Assembly (NCBI GenBank): GCA_965249455.1
Contig: OZ252236.1
Coordinates: 5,064,939-5,128,938, forward strand
Length of the DNA: 64,000 nt
Direction of reading: 5' to 3'
DNA from: Jiulongibacter sp024742395
GTDB lineage: Bacteria > Bacteroidota > Bacteroidia > Cytophagales > Spirosomataceae
Both the position numbers and the translations under genes were made by a program. Under the pieces are notes generated by a model. It saw nothing but the letters and a program-made list of their open reading frames with translations. It did no database searches and was not told the origin of the DNA. Below are positions 36,201 through 44,284 of the stretch, piece after piece. Numbering within the stretch: position 1 is the stretch's first letter; each line of letters starts with the position of its first letter.

Positions 36201-37520
36201 ATCATTGATCCTGAGACTAATCAAATCTTAATTTCTAATATCATACCTTACGGTGCAAATCTATTGATCAAAGATGGTCAGGAGTTAACCAAAGGTGATG
36301 AAATCTGTAGATGGGATCAGTTTAACGCGGTAATCATTTCTGAAATTGATGGTAACATTACTTATGATGCTATCGAAGAAGGTATCACATTCCGTGAAGA
36401 ATCAGATGAACAAACTGGTTTCAAAGATAAAGTAATTACTGACTCAAAAGACAGAAAGAAAAACCCTGCGATCATTATTACAGGTAAAAAAGACGAAGAA
36501 AAGTCTTACAACTTACCAGTAGGTGCTCGTCTTATGGTTGAAGATGGTAAAAAGGTAAAAGCAGGTCATATCCTGGCTAAAATACCTCGTGCAGTAAACA
36601 TGAACGCCGATATCACCGGAGGTCTTCCGCGTGTAACTGAGCTTTTTGAAGCACGTAACCCATCTAACCCGGCGGTAGTTTCTGAAATTGATGGTGTAGT
36701 TTCATATGGTGGTATTAAGCGTGGAAACCGTGAGGTTTTTGTAGAAGCTAAGGATGGTACCAAAATGAAATACATGGTTTCTTTATCAAAACTTATTCTT
36801 GTACAAGAAGGTGACTTTACCCGTGCGGGTGAGCCATTGTCTGACGGAGCTATTACTCCTGCAGATATCTTAAGAATTAAAGGACCAACAGCTGTTCAGG
36901 AGTACCTTGTAGACGAAACGCAAGCTGTATATCGTCAGCAGGGTGTGAAGCTTTCTGACAAACACATTGAGGTCATCGTACGTCAAATGATGCAGAAAGT
37001 GGATATCATTGACGCTGGTGATACAGTGTTCTTGGAAATGCAAGCTGTAGATAAGTGGAAATTCAGAATGGAGAATGACCGTATCATGGACATGAAGGTT
37101 GTTGTTGATGCTGGAGATTCTGAAAATTACAAACCTGGTCAAATGTTGACTAATCGTGAGTTCAGAGACGAAAACGGTAGACTGAAAAGAGAAGATATGA
37201 AACAAATGGAGGTTCGCGATGCGAAGCCAGCTGTCTCTCAGATCATTCTTCAAGGTATTACTACTGCTTCGTTGGGTACTGAATCAGTATTCTCAGCCGC
37301 GTCATTCCAGGAAACCACCAAGGTTCTTTCTCATGCTTCAGTGCAAGGAAAAGAAGATACACTTGAAGGTCTTAAGGAAAACGTGATAGTGGGTCACCTG
37401 ATTCCTGCCGGAACAGGTAAACGTGATTATCAAAATCTTACTGTAGCTTCTAAGAAAGAACTGGAAGCAGCTCAAGAGAGAATTCTCATTGAGAACAGAA
37501 AGAGAGAATATGTGGACTAA
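33213..37520 (+). CDS. rpoC: RNA polymerase beta' subunit
   Basis: A 1435-residue protein. It has the N-terminal zinc finger CHCGKYKR...CDRCGVEVT (about 66-90), the catalytic NADFDGDQMAVHVPL with its three Mg-binding Asp residues (about 475-489), the bridge/trigger region with SQSIGEPGTQLTLRTFHTGG and a second zinc site with CEAKKGICCKCYG. The C-terminal part is typical of the long bacterial form. It starts 31 bp after rpoB. Three terminator-like hairpins follow. Confidence 0.99.
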   Translation: MSLKKNKKLSSDFNSITISLASPESILESSFGEVTQPETINYRTYKPEMGGLFCERTFGPTKDWECHCGKYKRIRYKGIICDRCGVEVTEKKVRRERMGHIELVVPVAHIWYFKSLPNKIGYLLGLSSKKLDQIIYYERYVVIQAGVKEEDGLAYMDYLTEEEYLDVIDKLPRENQLLPNDDPQKFIARMGAEALEMLLSRLNLDELSYQLRHQAATDTSQQRKAEALKRLRIVEAFRDANTRIENRPEWMIIKMVPVIPPELRPLVPLDGGRFATSDLNDLYRRVIIRNNRLKRLLEIKAPEVILRNEKRMLQEAVDSLFDNSRKVNAVRSDGNRALKSLSDMLKGKQGRFRQNLLGKRVDYSGRSVIVVGPELKLHECGLPKGMAAELFKPFIIRKLIERGIVKTVKSAKKIVDRKDAVVWDILENVLKGHPVLLNRAPTLHRLGIQAFQPKLVEGKAIQLHPLVCTAFNADFDGDQMAVHVPLGHEAVMEASILMLSSHNILNPANGAPITVPSQDMVLGLYYVTKGKRTTENEKIAGEGMTFYAPEEVIIALNENKISKHAYINCKVKVKNEQGELEDKIIETVAGRILFNQYVPEEVGYINELLTKKKLQVIIGQVFKEVSFARTANFLDDIKTLGFQNAYTGGLSIGLGDIMIPEEKPELIENARAEVEEVQSNYMFGIITERERYNQIIDIWTRVNTRLRETLLQQLEETDQGFNSVYMMMHSGARGSKEQIRQLGGMRGLMAKPQKNIQGSVGEIIENPILSNFKEGLDVLEYFISTHGARKGLADTALKTADAGYLTRRLHDVAQDVVVNTEDCETLRGITVSALKENEDVIEPLAERILGRTAVSDVIDHITKKVLAKAGEEITEEIAEEIENSSVDSVEIRSALTCEAKKGICCKCYGRNLSTNRMVEVGEAVGVIASQSIGEPGTQLTLRTFHTGGTAMNVSVDANIKAKFSGVANFDQVRTVETTDKEGNPMTTVLGRRGEVRIIDPETNQILISNIIPYGANLLIKDGQELTKGDEICRWDQFNAVIISEIDGNITYDAIEEGITFREESDEQTGFKDKVITDSKDRKKNPAIIITGKKDEEKSYNLPVGARLMVEDGKKVKAGHILAKIPRAVNMNADITGGLPRVTELFEARNPSNPAVVSEIDGVVSYGGIKRGNREVFVEAKDGTKMKYMVSLSKLILVQEGDFTRAGEPLSDGAITPADILRIKGPTAVQEYLVDETQAVYRQQGVKLSDKHIEVIVRQMMQKVDIIDAGDTVFLEMQAVDKWKFRMENDRIMDMKVVVDAGDSENYKPGQMLTNREFRDENGRLKREDMKQMEVRDAKPAVSQIILQGITTASLGTESVFSAASFQETTKVLSHASVQGKEDTLEGLKENVIVGHLIPAGTGKRDYQNLTVASKKELEAAQERILIENRKREYVD

Positions 37521-37526
37521 AATATT

Positions 37527-37556
37527 GAGCCTGACTTTGCAGTCAGGCTCTTTTTT
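37527..37556 (+). terminator. Intrinsic terminator 1 after rpoC
   Basis: GAGCCTGAC, loop TTTGCA and GTCAGGCTC form a perfect 9-bp stem followed by six Ts, 7 bp after the rpoC stop. Confidence 0.95.
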
Positions 37557-37599
37557 ATAAGAAGAGGAGTCTACTTCCCTTATTAATTACTATTTTTGG

Positions 37600-37628
37600 A
37601 CAAGTGCTCATTGAGCACTTGTCTTTTT
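37600..37628 (+). terminator. Intrinsic terminator 2 between rpoC and glmM
   Basis: ACAAGTGCTC, loop ATT (plus flanking) and GAGCACTTGT form a perfect 10-bp stem followed by CTTTTT. A TATTTTTG box (37591-37598) abuts its 5' side. Confidence 0.85.
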
Positions 37629-37683
37629 ATTGCTCTCTTATTCAAGAGGTGCATATAAAAATAAAGTATTTTCGTCTTAGAAA

Positions 37684-37711
37684 GGCATTCGGGTTTCCTG
37701 AATGTCTTTTT
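37684..37711 (+). terminator. Intrinsic terminator 3 between rpoC and glmM
   Basis: GGCATTCGGG, loop TTT and CCTGAATGTC form a 10-bp stem with two G-U pairs, followed by five Ts. Confidence 0.75.
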
Positions 37712-37766
37712 ACATTAAAAATATTAGCAAAATGACTTAGTTCATAAAGATGAATTAAAAAGGAGT

Positions 37767-37774
37767 TATTTTTG
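37767..37774 (+). promoter_or_regulatory. Likely -7 box of the glmM promoter
   Basis: TATTTTTG fits TAnnTTTG and lies 30 bp before the GTG start. No clear TTG was seen at -33. Confidence 0.5.
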
Positions 37775-37803
37775 CATGTTATCAAGAACTTTAAATTTAT
37801 CAA

Positions 37804-39204
37804 GTGACTCTTATTAAATCCATATCAGGTATCCGAGGTACAATTGGCGGAAAGCCTGGTGAAAGTCTAACTCCTGTAGACGTAGTCAAATTTACTGCCG
37901 CATTTGGTTCTTTCTTATTGAAAAGAAATCCTTCATTAAAGAAGGTTGTTATAGGCAGAGATGCACGAATATCCGGTGAAATTATTTCAGGTTTAGTAAG
38001 CAACACATTGCTTAGTTTGGGTCTTGATGTAGTGGATCTTGGTTTATCTACTACACCCACCGTAGAAGTAGCCGTAGTAAAAGAAAAAGCCTCAGGAGGC
38101 ATCATTCTCACTGCCAGCCACAATCCTATCCAATGGAATGCCTTGAAGCTGCTTAACGAAAAAGGAGAATTTATTTCAGGCGAAAACGGTGAAGATATTT
38201 TGATTACTGCAGAGAAAGAAGACTTCCACTTTTCTGAAGTAAAACAACTAGGTCATTTGACCCTTGACAATACGCATCTTAAGAGTCATATTGATGATAT
38301 TCTGAAACTTGAACTAGTAGATGTAGAAGCAATAAGGAAAGCCAATTTTTCTGTTGTTATTGATGCAATTAATTCTACCGGTGCGATTGCCGTTCCATTA
38401 CTCCTAGAGGCTCTTGGTGTCAAAGAAATTAAATGTATTAATAGTGAACCTAACGGCCATTTTGCTCATAATCCTGAACCTCTGCCTAAACATTTAGGAG
38501 AGATATCTAATGAGCTACAAAAAGGTGATTTCGATCTTGGTATAGTCGTTGACCCTGATGTAGATAGATTAGCTTTTATTTGTGAAAACGGTGAGCCTTT
38601 TGGTGAAGAATACACTTTAGTTTCTATAGCAGACTATGTGCTTTCAAAAACCAAAGAGAAGGGTCAAAAAACCGTCTCAAACCTATCTTCTACAATGGCA
38701 CTAAAAGATGTTACTGAAAAGCACGGGGGAGAATACCATGCATCTGCTGTAGGAGAAGTGAATGTAGTCACTAAAATGAAAGAAGTAGGTGCTATTATAG
38801 GAGGAGAAGGCAACGGCGGAGTTATTTATCCAGAATTGCATTACGGTAGAGATGCACTTGTAGGTATAGCCTTGTTCTTATCCAATCTAGCCCATTTTAA
38901 TAAGCCTGTAGGCTTCCTTAGAAAGTCATATACCAATTACTTTATTTCAAAGAAAAAGATTGAGCTAGACGCAAATATGGATGTTGATGGCATACTGGGG
39001 CAAATCCAAGTGAAGTATAAGAAATATCCGATTGACGTCCAGGATGGCGTAAAAATCTTATTTGATAAAGAGTGGGTTCACCTTAGGAAATCTAACACTG
39101 AACCAATAGTCCGTATCTATGCAGAATCGGAATTTGAGACGACCGCAGACAATCTTGCAGATAAGATTATTCAGGATATAAAAGAAATAATGAACAAGCA
39201 GTAG
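37804..39204 (+). CDS. glmM: Phosphoglucosamine mutase (phosphohexomutase family)
   Basis: A 466-residue cytoplasmic enzyme that converts glucosamine-6-phosphate to glucosamine-1-phosphate for peptidoglycan and LPS. It has the N-terminal SISGIRGTIGG, the phosphoserine loop TASHNPIQWNALK (Ser near 100), the metal loop DPDVDRLAF, GGEGNGGVIYP and the phosphate-binding RKSNTEPIVRIYAE. Members of this family can also act on mannose phosphates, so glmM rather than manB rests on family habit in this phylum. The start is GTG at 37804, because the upstream ATG at 37776 is out of frame. It ends 10 bp from a convergent gene. Confidence 0.88.
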   Translation: MTLIKSISGIRGTIGGKPGESLTPVDVVKFTAAFGSFLLKRNPSLKKVVIGRDARISGEIISGLVSNTLLSLGLDVVDLGLSTTPTVEVAVVKEKASGGIILTASHNPIQWNALKLLNEKGEFISGENGEDILITAEKEDFHFSEVKQLGHLTLDNTHLKSHIDDILKLELVDVEAIRKANFSVVIDAINSTGAIAVPLLLEALGVKEIKCINSEPNGHFAHNPEPLPKHLGEISNELQKGDFDLGIVVDPDVDRLAFICENGEPFGEEYTLVSIADYVLSKTKEKGQKTVSNLSSTMALKDVTEKHGGEYHASAVGEVNVVTKMKEVGAIIGGEGNGGVIYPELHYGRDALVGIALFLSNLAHFNKPVGFLRKSYTNYFISKKKIELDANMDVDGILGQIQVKYKKYPIDVQDGVKILFDKEWVHLRKSNTEPIVRIYAESEFETTADNLADKIIQDIKEIMNKQ

Positions 39205-39219
39205 TAATTACTTACTACT
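39200..39219. promoter_or_regulatory. Hairpin across the convergent glmM / respiratory operon ends
   Basis: AGTAGTAA, loop TTAC and TTACTACT form a perfect 8-bp stem that includes both stop codons. It has no T-run, so it is more likely a 3'-end protector than a terminator. Confidence 0.45.
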
Positions 39220-39490
39220 TACCATAAATACTATTTATTCTACTTGTAAGAGAGAGCTTTTTAGAAAGCTCTTTTTTGCTTGCTCTAAACCAAAAAAATG
39301 CTAAACCAGCTACTAACAAATAAGGAGTAAGCAGAAGATAAAGAATACCAAAATTTAAGCCTGTTCCTATCACTCCTCTACCTTCACTAAGATTACTGCC
39401 TACAGTAGCTCTACACATTGCACATTGTGCCCAACTAACATTGGAAACCAGCACAAGAATTAAACCGATAAAAAGAATTTTCTTCCACAT
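39215..39490 (-). CDS. Small exported/membrane protein with CxxC motif, unknown function
   Basis: A 91-residue protein with a signal-like N-terminus (about 1-21, ending VSWA), a Cys pair QCAMCRATVGSN (cysteines near 23 and 26), and one further membrane helix (about 46-68), then a basic tail. I do not recognise a named family. It is the last gene of the respiratory operon, 4 bp after the DUF420 gene. The CxxC next to a SCO gene suggests a role in copper handling or oxidase assembly, but that is only context. The plus-strand terminator of glmM lies inside its 3' coding end. Confidence 0.7.
   Translation of the reverse strand: MWKKILFIGLILVLVSNVSWAQCAMCRATVGSNLSEGRGVIGTGLNFGILYLLLTPYLLVAGLAFFWFRASKKELSKKLSLTSRINSIYGK
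39253..39277 (+). terminator. Intrinsic terminator of glmM inside the convergent gene
   Basis: AGAGCTTT, loop TTAG and AAAGCTCT form a perfect 8-bp stem, followed on the plus strand by six Ts. It lies 49 bp past the glmM stop within the last codons of the opposite gene. Confidence 0.85.
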
Positions 39491-39494
39491 AATT

Positions 39495-40016
39495 TTAAGA
39501 ATAATACGGCGAAATCATTAAATAAGCCAGAACTCCAGTTATTGAAACGTATAACCAGATTGGATATGCATATTTGACAAGCTTTTTATGCCTTACAAAA
39601 TCGGCTTGCCAGGCAAAATAAATTGCTCTAAGAACCAAAGGTAATACAACCAGCGAAAGTATAATATGGCTAATAAGTATGAAGTAATAAACATATCGTA
39701 TAACCCCTTCGCCACCAAAACTTGTAGAAGGATTTGTTAAGTGATAAATCACATAACTAATTAAGAAAACACCCCCCAGAATAAAAGCAAGAGTCATTAC
39801 AATTCTGTGGGCATCCCTCTTATTCTGCTTTATGAAGACAAGGCCCAACAGTAAGCACACCGCTGTTAAGCTATTTACAATAGCATTTACAAAAGATAAA
39901 TTTGAGGTCCAATCCCCCAAATCTGGCTTAGTTCGTATACCCAACAAAACCGCAACGGCTACAGGTATTACTACTGATAAAATATTAATTGTTCGAAGCG
40001 ATTTTTTCTCCTCCAT
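39495..40016 (-). CDS. DUF420 membrane protein, cytochrome oxidase assembly type
   Basis: A 173-residue protein with five predicted membrane helices. It shows the DUF420 pattern: HRIVMTLAFILGGVFLISYVIYH with conserved His residues, HIILSLVVLPLVLRAIYFAW, and HKKLVKYAYPIWLYVSITGVLAYLMI at the end. The family includes CtaM-like factors needed for oxidase assembly in some Firmicutes. It overlaps the SCO gene stop by one base, so it is cotranscribed. The exact role is inferred. Confidence 0.85.
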   Translation of the reverse strand: MEEKKSLRTINILSVVIPVAVAVLLGIRTKPDLGDWTSNLSFVNAIVNSLTAVCLLLGLVFIKQNKRDAHRIVMTLAFILGGVFLISYVIYHLTNPSTSFGGEGVIRYVYYFILISHIILSLVVLPLVLRAIYFAWQADFVRHKKLVKYAYPIWLYVSITGVLAYLMISPYYS

Positions 40017-40708
40017 TATTTCTTTTCCAGACCGTCAAGTAAAACTTTAATCTCAACAAGTAACCTAGCCATGTCATCTTTATCAGTTCCTTCGTAAATC
40101 CCTCTGATAAAGTTTTTACTGTCTAGTAAAAGTACTTTATCAGAATGAATAAAAGCATCATCTACATCAACGATTGTAGAGTCATAAACCGAGGCGTCAG
40201 CCACAGGAAGCTTAAAGTTCTTAATTGCTAAGTCATATATATAAGCCTTATCTCCTGTCAAAAAGTTCCAGTTTTCAGTATATGAATCCATAGATTCTGA
40301 GTACTTTTTAAGCACAGAAACACGATCATATTCGGGGTCAACTGTTATAGACAAAAAGTTCAAATTTTCTTCCTTTGAGAAGTTATCTGCGACTCTTTTC
40401 ACCTGTCCACTTATTATTGGACAAATAGTCCCACACCGAGTAAAAAAGAAGTTTACAACCTTGATATTACTATCCAAACTAACAAGGCTAACACTATCTC
40501 CCGTCTGATTGATAAGTGTAAAATCTTTTATTTGATGAAAGAGAGTATCTCCATCTATTACAATAGGGTTACCAGACTCATTGAGTTCAGGGAAATAATA
40601 AGGCAAATCAAATTTATTATCACCGAATGTATCGAGGAAAATAAATATGAAAGCCGGAACAACTAATATCCCTATTAGTATTCCGGCTTTTAAAAACTTT
40701 TTTGACAT
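40016..40708 (-). CDS. SCO1/SenC-type copper chaperone
   Basis: About 230 residues, starting MSKKFLKAGILIGILVVPAFI. The longer frame start at 40759 would overlap the previous gene by 47 bp, so 40708 is preferred. One N-terminal membrane helix anchors a thioredoxin-like periplasmic domain. The copper site is FFFTRCGTICPI (CxxxC) plus the distal His in DAFIHSDKVLLLD. It would deliver copper to the CuA centre of oxidase subunit II (ctaC in the same operon). Confidence 0.92.
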   Translation of the reverse strand: MSKKFLKAGILIGILVVPAFIFIFLDTFGDNKFDLPYYFPELNESGNPIVIDGDTLFHQIKDFTLINQTGDSVSLVSLDSNIKVVNFFFTRCGTICPIISGQVKRVADNFSKEENLNFLSITVDPEYDRVSVLKKYSESMDSYTENWNFLTGDKAYIYDLAIKNFKLPVADASVYDSTIVDVDDAFIHSDKVLLLDSKNFIRGIYEGTDKDDMARLLVEIKVLLDGLEKK

Positions 40709-40712
40709 AAGT

Positions 40713-41048
40713 TTATCTAACTGTCCCAATATACTCACCTTCAAGAAGTACCAATGCAATCAGAAACCAAACAACAAATATGACAGGAAGTACCACTGTC
40801 CATATTAGAGATTTAACTTCTTCCTTTAAGTGCATGAAGGTTCCTACTATATAGAAACACTTTACAAAAGTTAGAATTATGAATATGCTTATTTTAAACC
40901 ACTTACCTACCTCTGTATCAGCCGAGATAGTAAATGCAATAATAAATTCAAGAACCGTTACTGCAAGGAGAATAAAAAACACTTTCCATAAATGGGCGGT
41001 TTGTGGTTTTGCTATTTCTCCAGAATTATTTTCAATATGTGATGCCAT
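40713..41048 (-). CDS. Cytochrome c oxidase subunit IV-type small membrane protein
   Basis: A 111-residue protein with three predicted membrane helices (about 22-44, 52-72, 80-104) and the COX4_pro-type pattern WKVFFILLAVTVLEFIIAF and FVKCFYIVGTFMHLKEEVKSL. It is an accessory subunit of the aa3 oxidase. It lies 23 bp after a subunit III gene. Confidence 0.85.
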   Translation of the reverse strand: MASHIENNSGEIAKPQTAHLWKVFFILLAVTVLEFIIAFTISADTEVGKWFKISIFIILTFVKCFYIVGTFMHLKEEVKSLIWTVVLPVIFVVWFLIALVLLEGEYIGTVR

Positions 41049-41071
41049 CTTTCGCTGATTTCAATTTTAGA

Positions 41072-41803
41072 TTATACAAGATAGAAAAAGGTAAATACAA
41101 ACACCCAAACCAAATCCACAAAGTGCCAGTAAAGACCTACTTTTTCGATCATTTCATAATGACCTCTTTTTTCATAAACTCCATTTACTGTGTTATAGAA
41201 AATTAAGACGTTTAGAACTACACCAGATAACACGTGTGTACCATGGAACCCAGTGATAAAGAAAAAGAAGTCTGCAAATGCAGCTGGGCCGTACTCGTTA
41301 TATACAAGATTAGCTCCACCGCCACCAGTACCATGAATAAAGTGTGACCATTCCCAAGCTTGAGAACCTAAGAAAGTGAAACCTCCTAATATGGTCCACA
41401 ACATCCATTTCTCAACATCTGCCTTATCTCTTCTATGCCCGGCTTCTACGGCAAGCACCATAGTTACAGAGCTAAAAATCAATATGAAAGTCATAATGCC
41501 GACAAATACAAGAGGGGCACTTACTCCATGTAAAAACGGAACTGCCTCAAATACCCTTTCCGGAATTGGCCACCAGTCTTGAGAGAAAGTAAAGTCAGAA
41601 AAGCTTTTACCCGGATTCAAGTCTTTGAAACCTGGAAAGCTAAATCTTACTAACCCATAAGAAATTAATAGTGCCGAAAATGTGAATGTATCTGATAACA
41701 GAAAAATCCACATCATTAGCTTTCCATATCCAACTTTCATTGGCTGAATACCACCTTTCCAAAGTAATTTTTCAGGTGTCGAAGAAGCATGTGTCGTTGC
41801 CAT
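41072..41803 (-). CDS. ctaE: Cytochrome c oxidase subunit III
   Basis: About 243 residues, starting MATTHASSTPEK (the frame also opens 6 bp earlier). It has five to six membrane helices and subunit III features: MKVGYGKLMMWIFLLSDTFTFSALLISY, GFTFLGSQAWEWSHFIH, FFFITGFHGTHVLSGVVLN and VGLYWHFVDLVWVFVFTFFYL. It stabilises the catalytic core. A second, shorter subunit III gene lies 85 bp upstream, and the gap carries a TAAATTTG box. Confidence 0.92.
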   Translation of the reverse strand: MATTHASSTPEKLLWKGGIQPMKVGYGKLMMWIFLLSDTFTFSALLISYGLVRFSFPGFKDLNPGKSFSDFTFSQDWWPIPERVFEAVPFLHGVSAPLVFVGIMTFILIFSSVTMVLAVEAGHRRDKADVEKWMLWTILGGFTFLGSQAWEWSHFIHGTGGGGANLVYNEYGPAAFADFFFFITGFHGTHVLSGVVLNVLIFYNTVNGVYEKRGHYEMIEKVGLYWHFVDLVWVFVFTFFYLV

Positions 41804-41832
41804 AAACAATTAATAGAGTTTCGAATTCGAGG

Positions 41833-41840
41833 CAAATTTA
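41833..41840 (-). promoter_or_regulatory. Possible internal -7 box ahead of ctaE
   Basis: The minus strand reads TAAATTTG, which fits TAnnTTTG, 30 bp before the ctaE start. No TTG at -33, so weak. Confidence 0.3.
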
Positions 41841-41887
41841 AACATCTTTTACAGAAATGCCCTAGTTTCGGTTTATTGGTTAAAAAA

Positions 41888-42469
41888 TTATCTGAAATAC
41901 AATAAAAAAACAAAAAGATAGATCCATAGAATATCAAGAAAATGCCAGTAAGTGGAGCAAACCTCTAATTGAATCATCTTTTTAGAATGAATATTCATTT
42001 TAAAGGAAGCCGCTAAAGCAAAGACCAATACCACTAATCCACTAATTAAATGGAATGCGTGTAATCCAGTTAAGATATACAAGAACGAACCTGAGGGATT
42101 ACCCTTCAAATAGATTCCGGTTTCCTGTAGTTGCTGCCATCCAATATACTGCATAATCAAAAAGGCTGTACCAAGGACAAATGCTCCTGAAATGAATGCC
42201 CTTAGTTTCTTAAACTCATCACTTCGGGCTGCTCTTACAGAAAGAAATACCATTACACTACTCAAAAAAAGCACCAACGTACTCCAATAGAAAATTTGAG
42301 GCATCTCAAACTCCGTCCAATTCCCTTCTGCTCTTCTCACCAAATAGGCCGAAGTTTGCGAAGCAAAAAGCATTACAATCGTTATAATAAATAACCATGT
42401 AATAAACTTCCATTTATTAATACTAAGGACAGGTTTCGGCTCCTCTCTAAGTGTATTCTCGGCTGTCAT
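41888..42469 (-). CDS. Second heme-copper oxidase subunit III-like protein
   Basis: A 193-residue protein with five predicted helices. It carries QTSAYLVRRAEGNW, GTAFLIMQYIGWQQL, LTGLHAFHLISGLVVLVFAL and the ending STYWHFLDILWIYLFVFLLYF, all typical of short subunit III. The presence of two subunit III genes in one operon is common in this phylum, and they may form a split or paired subunit. Its start overlaps the ctaB stop by one base. Confidence 0.9.
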   Translation of the reverse strand: MTAENTLREEPKPVLSINKWKFITWLFIITIVMLFASQTSAYLVRRAEGNWTEFEMPQIFYWSTLVLFLSSVMVFLSVRAARSDEFKKLRAFISGAFVLGTAFLIMQYIGWQQLQETGIYLKGNPSGSFLYILTGLHAFHLISGLVVLVFALAASFKMNIHSKKMIQLEVCSTYWHFLDILWIYLFVFLLYFR

Positions 42470-43347
42470 TATATTTTATCAATTAAATAAGAAATTTGAA
42501 CAATAGGTAGATAGATAAAAGAGCCAAACATTAGCTGCAAAGCCGCTTTATCATTTACCTTACGCATTAAGTGAAAGGTTTGTATTAAAAATAATACTCC
42601 AAACAACATAGCTATCATGGCAGAATGAATACCCGTCATTCCCAGGTAGAATGGAATCCAGCACAAGGGAAGTAAAACTACAGTATACATCATTATTTGA
42701 ATCGCTGAATTTACATCTCTGCCTCCTGAAGATGGCAGTAGTTTAAACCCGGCCTTTTTATAATCTTCGTCAAGCACCCATGCAATAGCCCAGAAATGGG
42801 GGAATTGCCAAAAGAACTGGATTGCAAACAGTATCCCTGGTTCTAAACCGAATTGGTTTGAAGCTGCAAGCCAACCAATCATCGGAGGAAAAGCTCCGGG
42901 CAAAGCACCAATAGCTACCGCAATTGGCCCTTTTCTTTTTGCCGGAGTATAGACAAAGCCATAGAGCAGAAAAGATAGAAGTGCAATACCAGTAGCCTTT
43001 AAATTAAAAAAGTACGCAAGAATAAAAAGAGCAGTAAATAGGCATATTGCTCCGAAAACAATAGCTTCATTTACAGAAAGTCTACCAGAAGGTAAGGGTC
43101 TTTCTGCGGTTCTTTTCATCAGTTTATCTAAGTCTTTTTCCCAAATTTGATTGACTATATTAGCTGCTGCTGTAGTTAAAAAAGCAGCTACTGCAAAAAG
43201 AGCTAACATTGAATAGTTTACCACAGTGCTTCCCAGAACAAACCCTACCGCTCCAGAAAAAACTACTGTGGAAGATAATCTAAACTTTGTTAAATCAAAG
43301 ATCGCTCTGGTCTTTGAGAAGAAACTATTTGAAACTACCTCTGTCAT
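42469..43347 (-). CDS. ctaB: Protoheme IX farnesyltransferase (heme O synthase)
   Basis: About 292 residues with nine predicted helices. It is a UbiA-family prenyltransferase that adds farnesyl to heme b. It has the first Asp-rich site NIVNQIWEKDLDKLMKRTAERPLPSGR and the second one with FWAIAWVLDEDYKKAG. The ATG at 43347 is preferred because AGAGG lies 7 nt upstream, with 43368 as the alternative. It immediately follows ctaA, which uses its product. Confidence 0.96.
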   Translation of the reverse strand: MTEVVSNSFFSKTRAIFDLTKFRLSSTVVFSGAVGFVLGSTVVNYSMLALFAVAAFLTTAAANIVNQIWEKDLDKLMKRTAERPLPSGRLSVNEAIVFGAICLFTALFILAYFFNLKATGIALLSFLLYGFVYTPAKRKGPIAVAIGALPGAFPPMIGWLAASNQFGLEPGILFAIQFFWQFPHFWAIAWVLDEDYKKAGFKLLPSSGGRDVNSAIQIMMYTVVLLPLCWIPFYLGMTGIHSAMIAMLFGVLFLIQTFHLMRKVNDKAALQLMFGSFIYLPIVQISYLIDKI

Positions 43348-43351
43348 ATCA

Positions 43352-44275
43352 TTACCTCTCTTTTCCAATAATTAAAATTAATCCAAATTCGATACCTAAA
43401 ATTATAGTAGCTAAAGTAAGATGAATAGGCTGTATCCATGCTGGTACTCCAAATACACCTAATACTAAACCACTACTAAATTCAAAAAGAATTAAAGCCA
43501 ATAAAGTATTTAAAAGTACTCGTGAAAGGCCTTTAAATTCATTCCTAGATCCTCTGTAAAACCAAATTGACGCCAAAAGAAGCAGTATTCCCAGTCCAAT
43601 ATGGACATAATAACTACCCTCTAGAAGACCTATCCATTCATTTCTATCCAGAACCTCTCGAGCAATCTCATCAATACTCTCTCTAATTTGAGTACCCATG
43701 ATTAACTGACCAAAAGAAAGTATCATTAAAATCCAAACTAAGAACTTCTTCGAAGCTCCTGAATTATCTGTTGATGAGTCCTTATATTCAAAAGCCAAAT
43801 ACAACGAATAAATTAGACTAAATACTACTGCTATTGCCAAAAGCATATGCAGTGTTATTAAACCAACATGTAGCTCTGACGATACAACTTTGGATCCTAA
43901 CCAACCCTCCAAAGCAACTAAAACAAAAGCTAATAGAGAATAAGCAATAACTTTCCTATTAGTGCTTCTATACTCTATTAAGGCAGCTATGAATGTTCCA
44001 AAAATTAAAAAACCAATTAAAACACCAACTAACCTATTAACATATTCAGTCCATGTTTTGAATACATTAAACTCTACTTCTCCTTTTAATTTCGCACCAA
44101 ATATCTCCTGATAGTTAACAGGCAACTGGTCTACATGTGTTGGTGGTATCCAAGAACCAAAGCATTTCGGCCAATCCGGGCATCCCATACCAGAACCTGT
44201 AGCCCTTACTATTCCCCCAACCAAGATTAGGAAAAAGACGGCTCCAATAGTTACGAATGCCCACTTCTTATACAT
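43352..44275 (-). CDS. ctaA: Heme A synthase (COX15/CtaA family)
   Basis: About 307 residues with eight predicted helices. Conserved parts are GGIVRATGSGMGCPDWPKCFGSWIPP, WTEYVNRLVGVLIG with a heme-ligating His-type region, HVGLITLHMLLAIAV and PIHLTLATIILG. It oxidises heme O to heme A for the oxidase. ATG 44275 is chosen over 44311 because a terminator-like hairpin fills 44285-44328. The N-terminal Cys in GMGCPDWPKC matches the Bacillus-type pattern. Confidence 0.95.
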   Translation of the reverse strand: MYKKWAFVTIGAVFFLILVGGIVRATGSGMGCPDWPKCFGSWIPPTHVDQLPVNYQEIFGAKLKGEVEFNVFKTWTEYVNRLVGVLIGFLIFGTFIAALIEYRSTNRKVIAYSLLAFVLVALEGWLGSKVVSSELHVGLITLHMLLAIAVVFSLIYSLYLAFEYKDSSTDNSGASKKFLVWILMILSFGQLIMGTQIRESIDEIAREVLDRNEWIGLLEGSYYVHIGLGILLLLASIWFYRGSRNEFKGLSRVLLNTLLALILFEFSSGLVLGVFGVPAWIQPIHLTLATIILGIEFGLILIIGKER

Positions 44276-44284
44276 AATAGAAGC

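Noticed and set aside
37591..37628. Promoter plus terminator as a genuine tiny RNA gene
   Set aside because: TATTTTTG abuts the hairpin with no -33 TTG, so the transcript would be too short. Kept only as a remark about stacked terminators.
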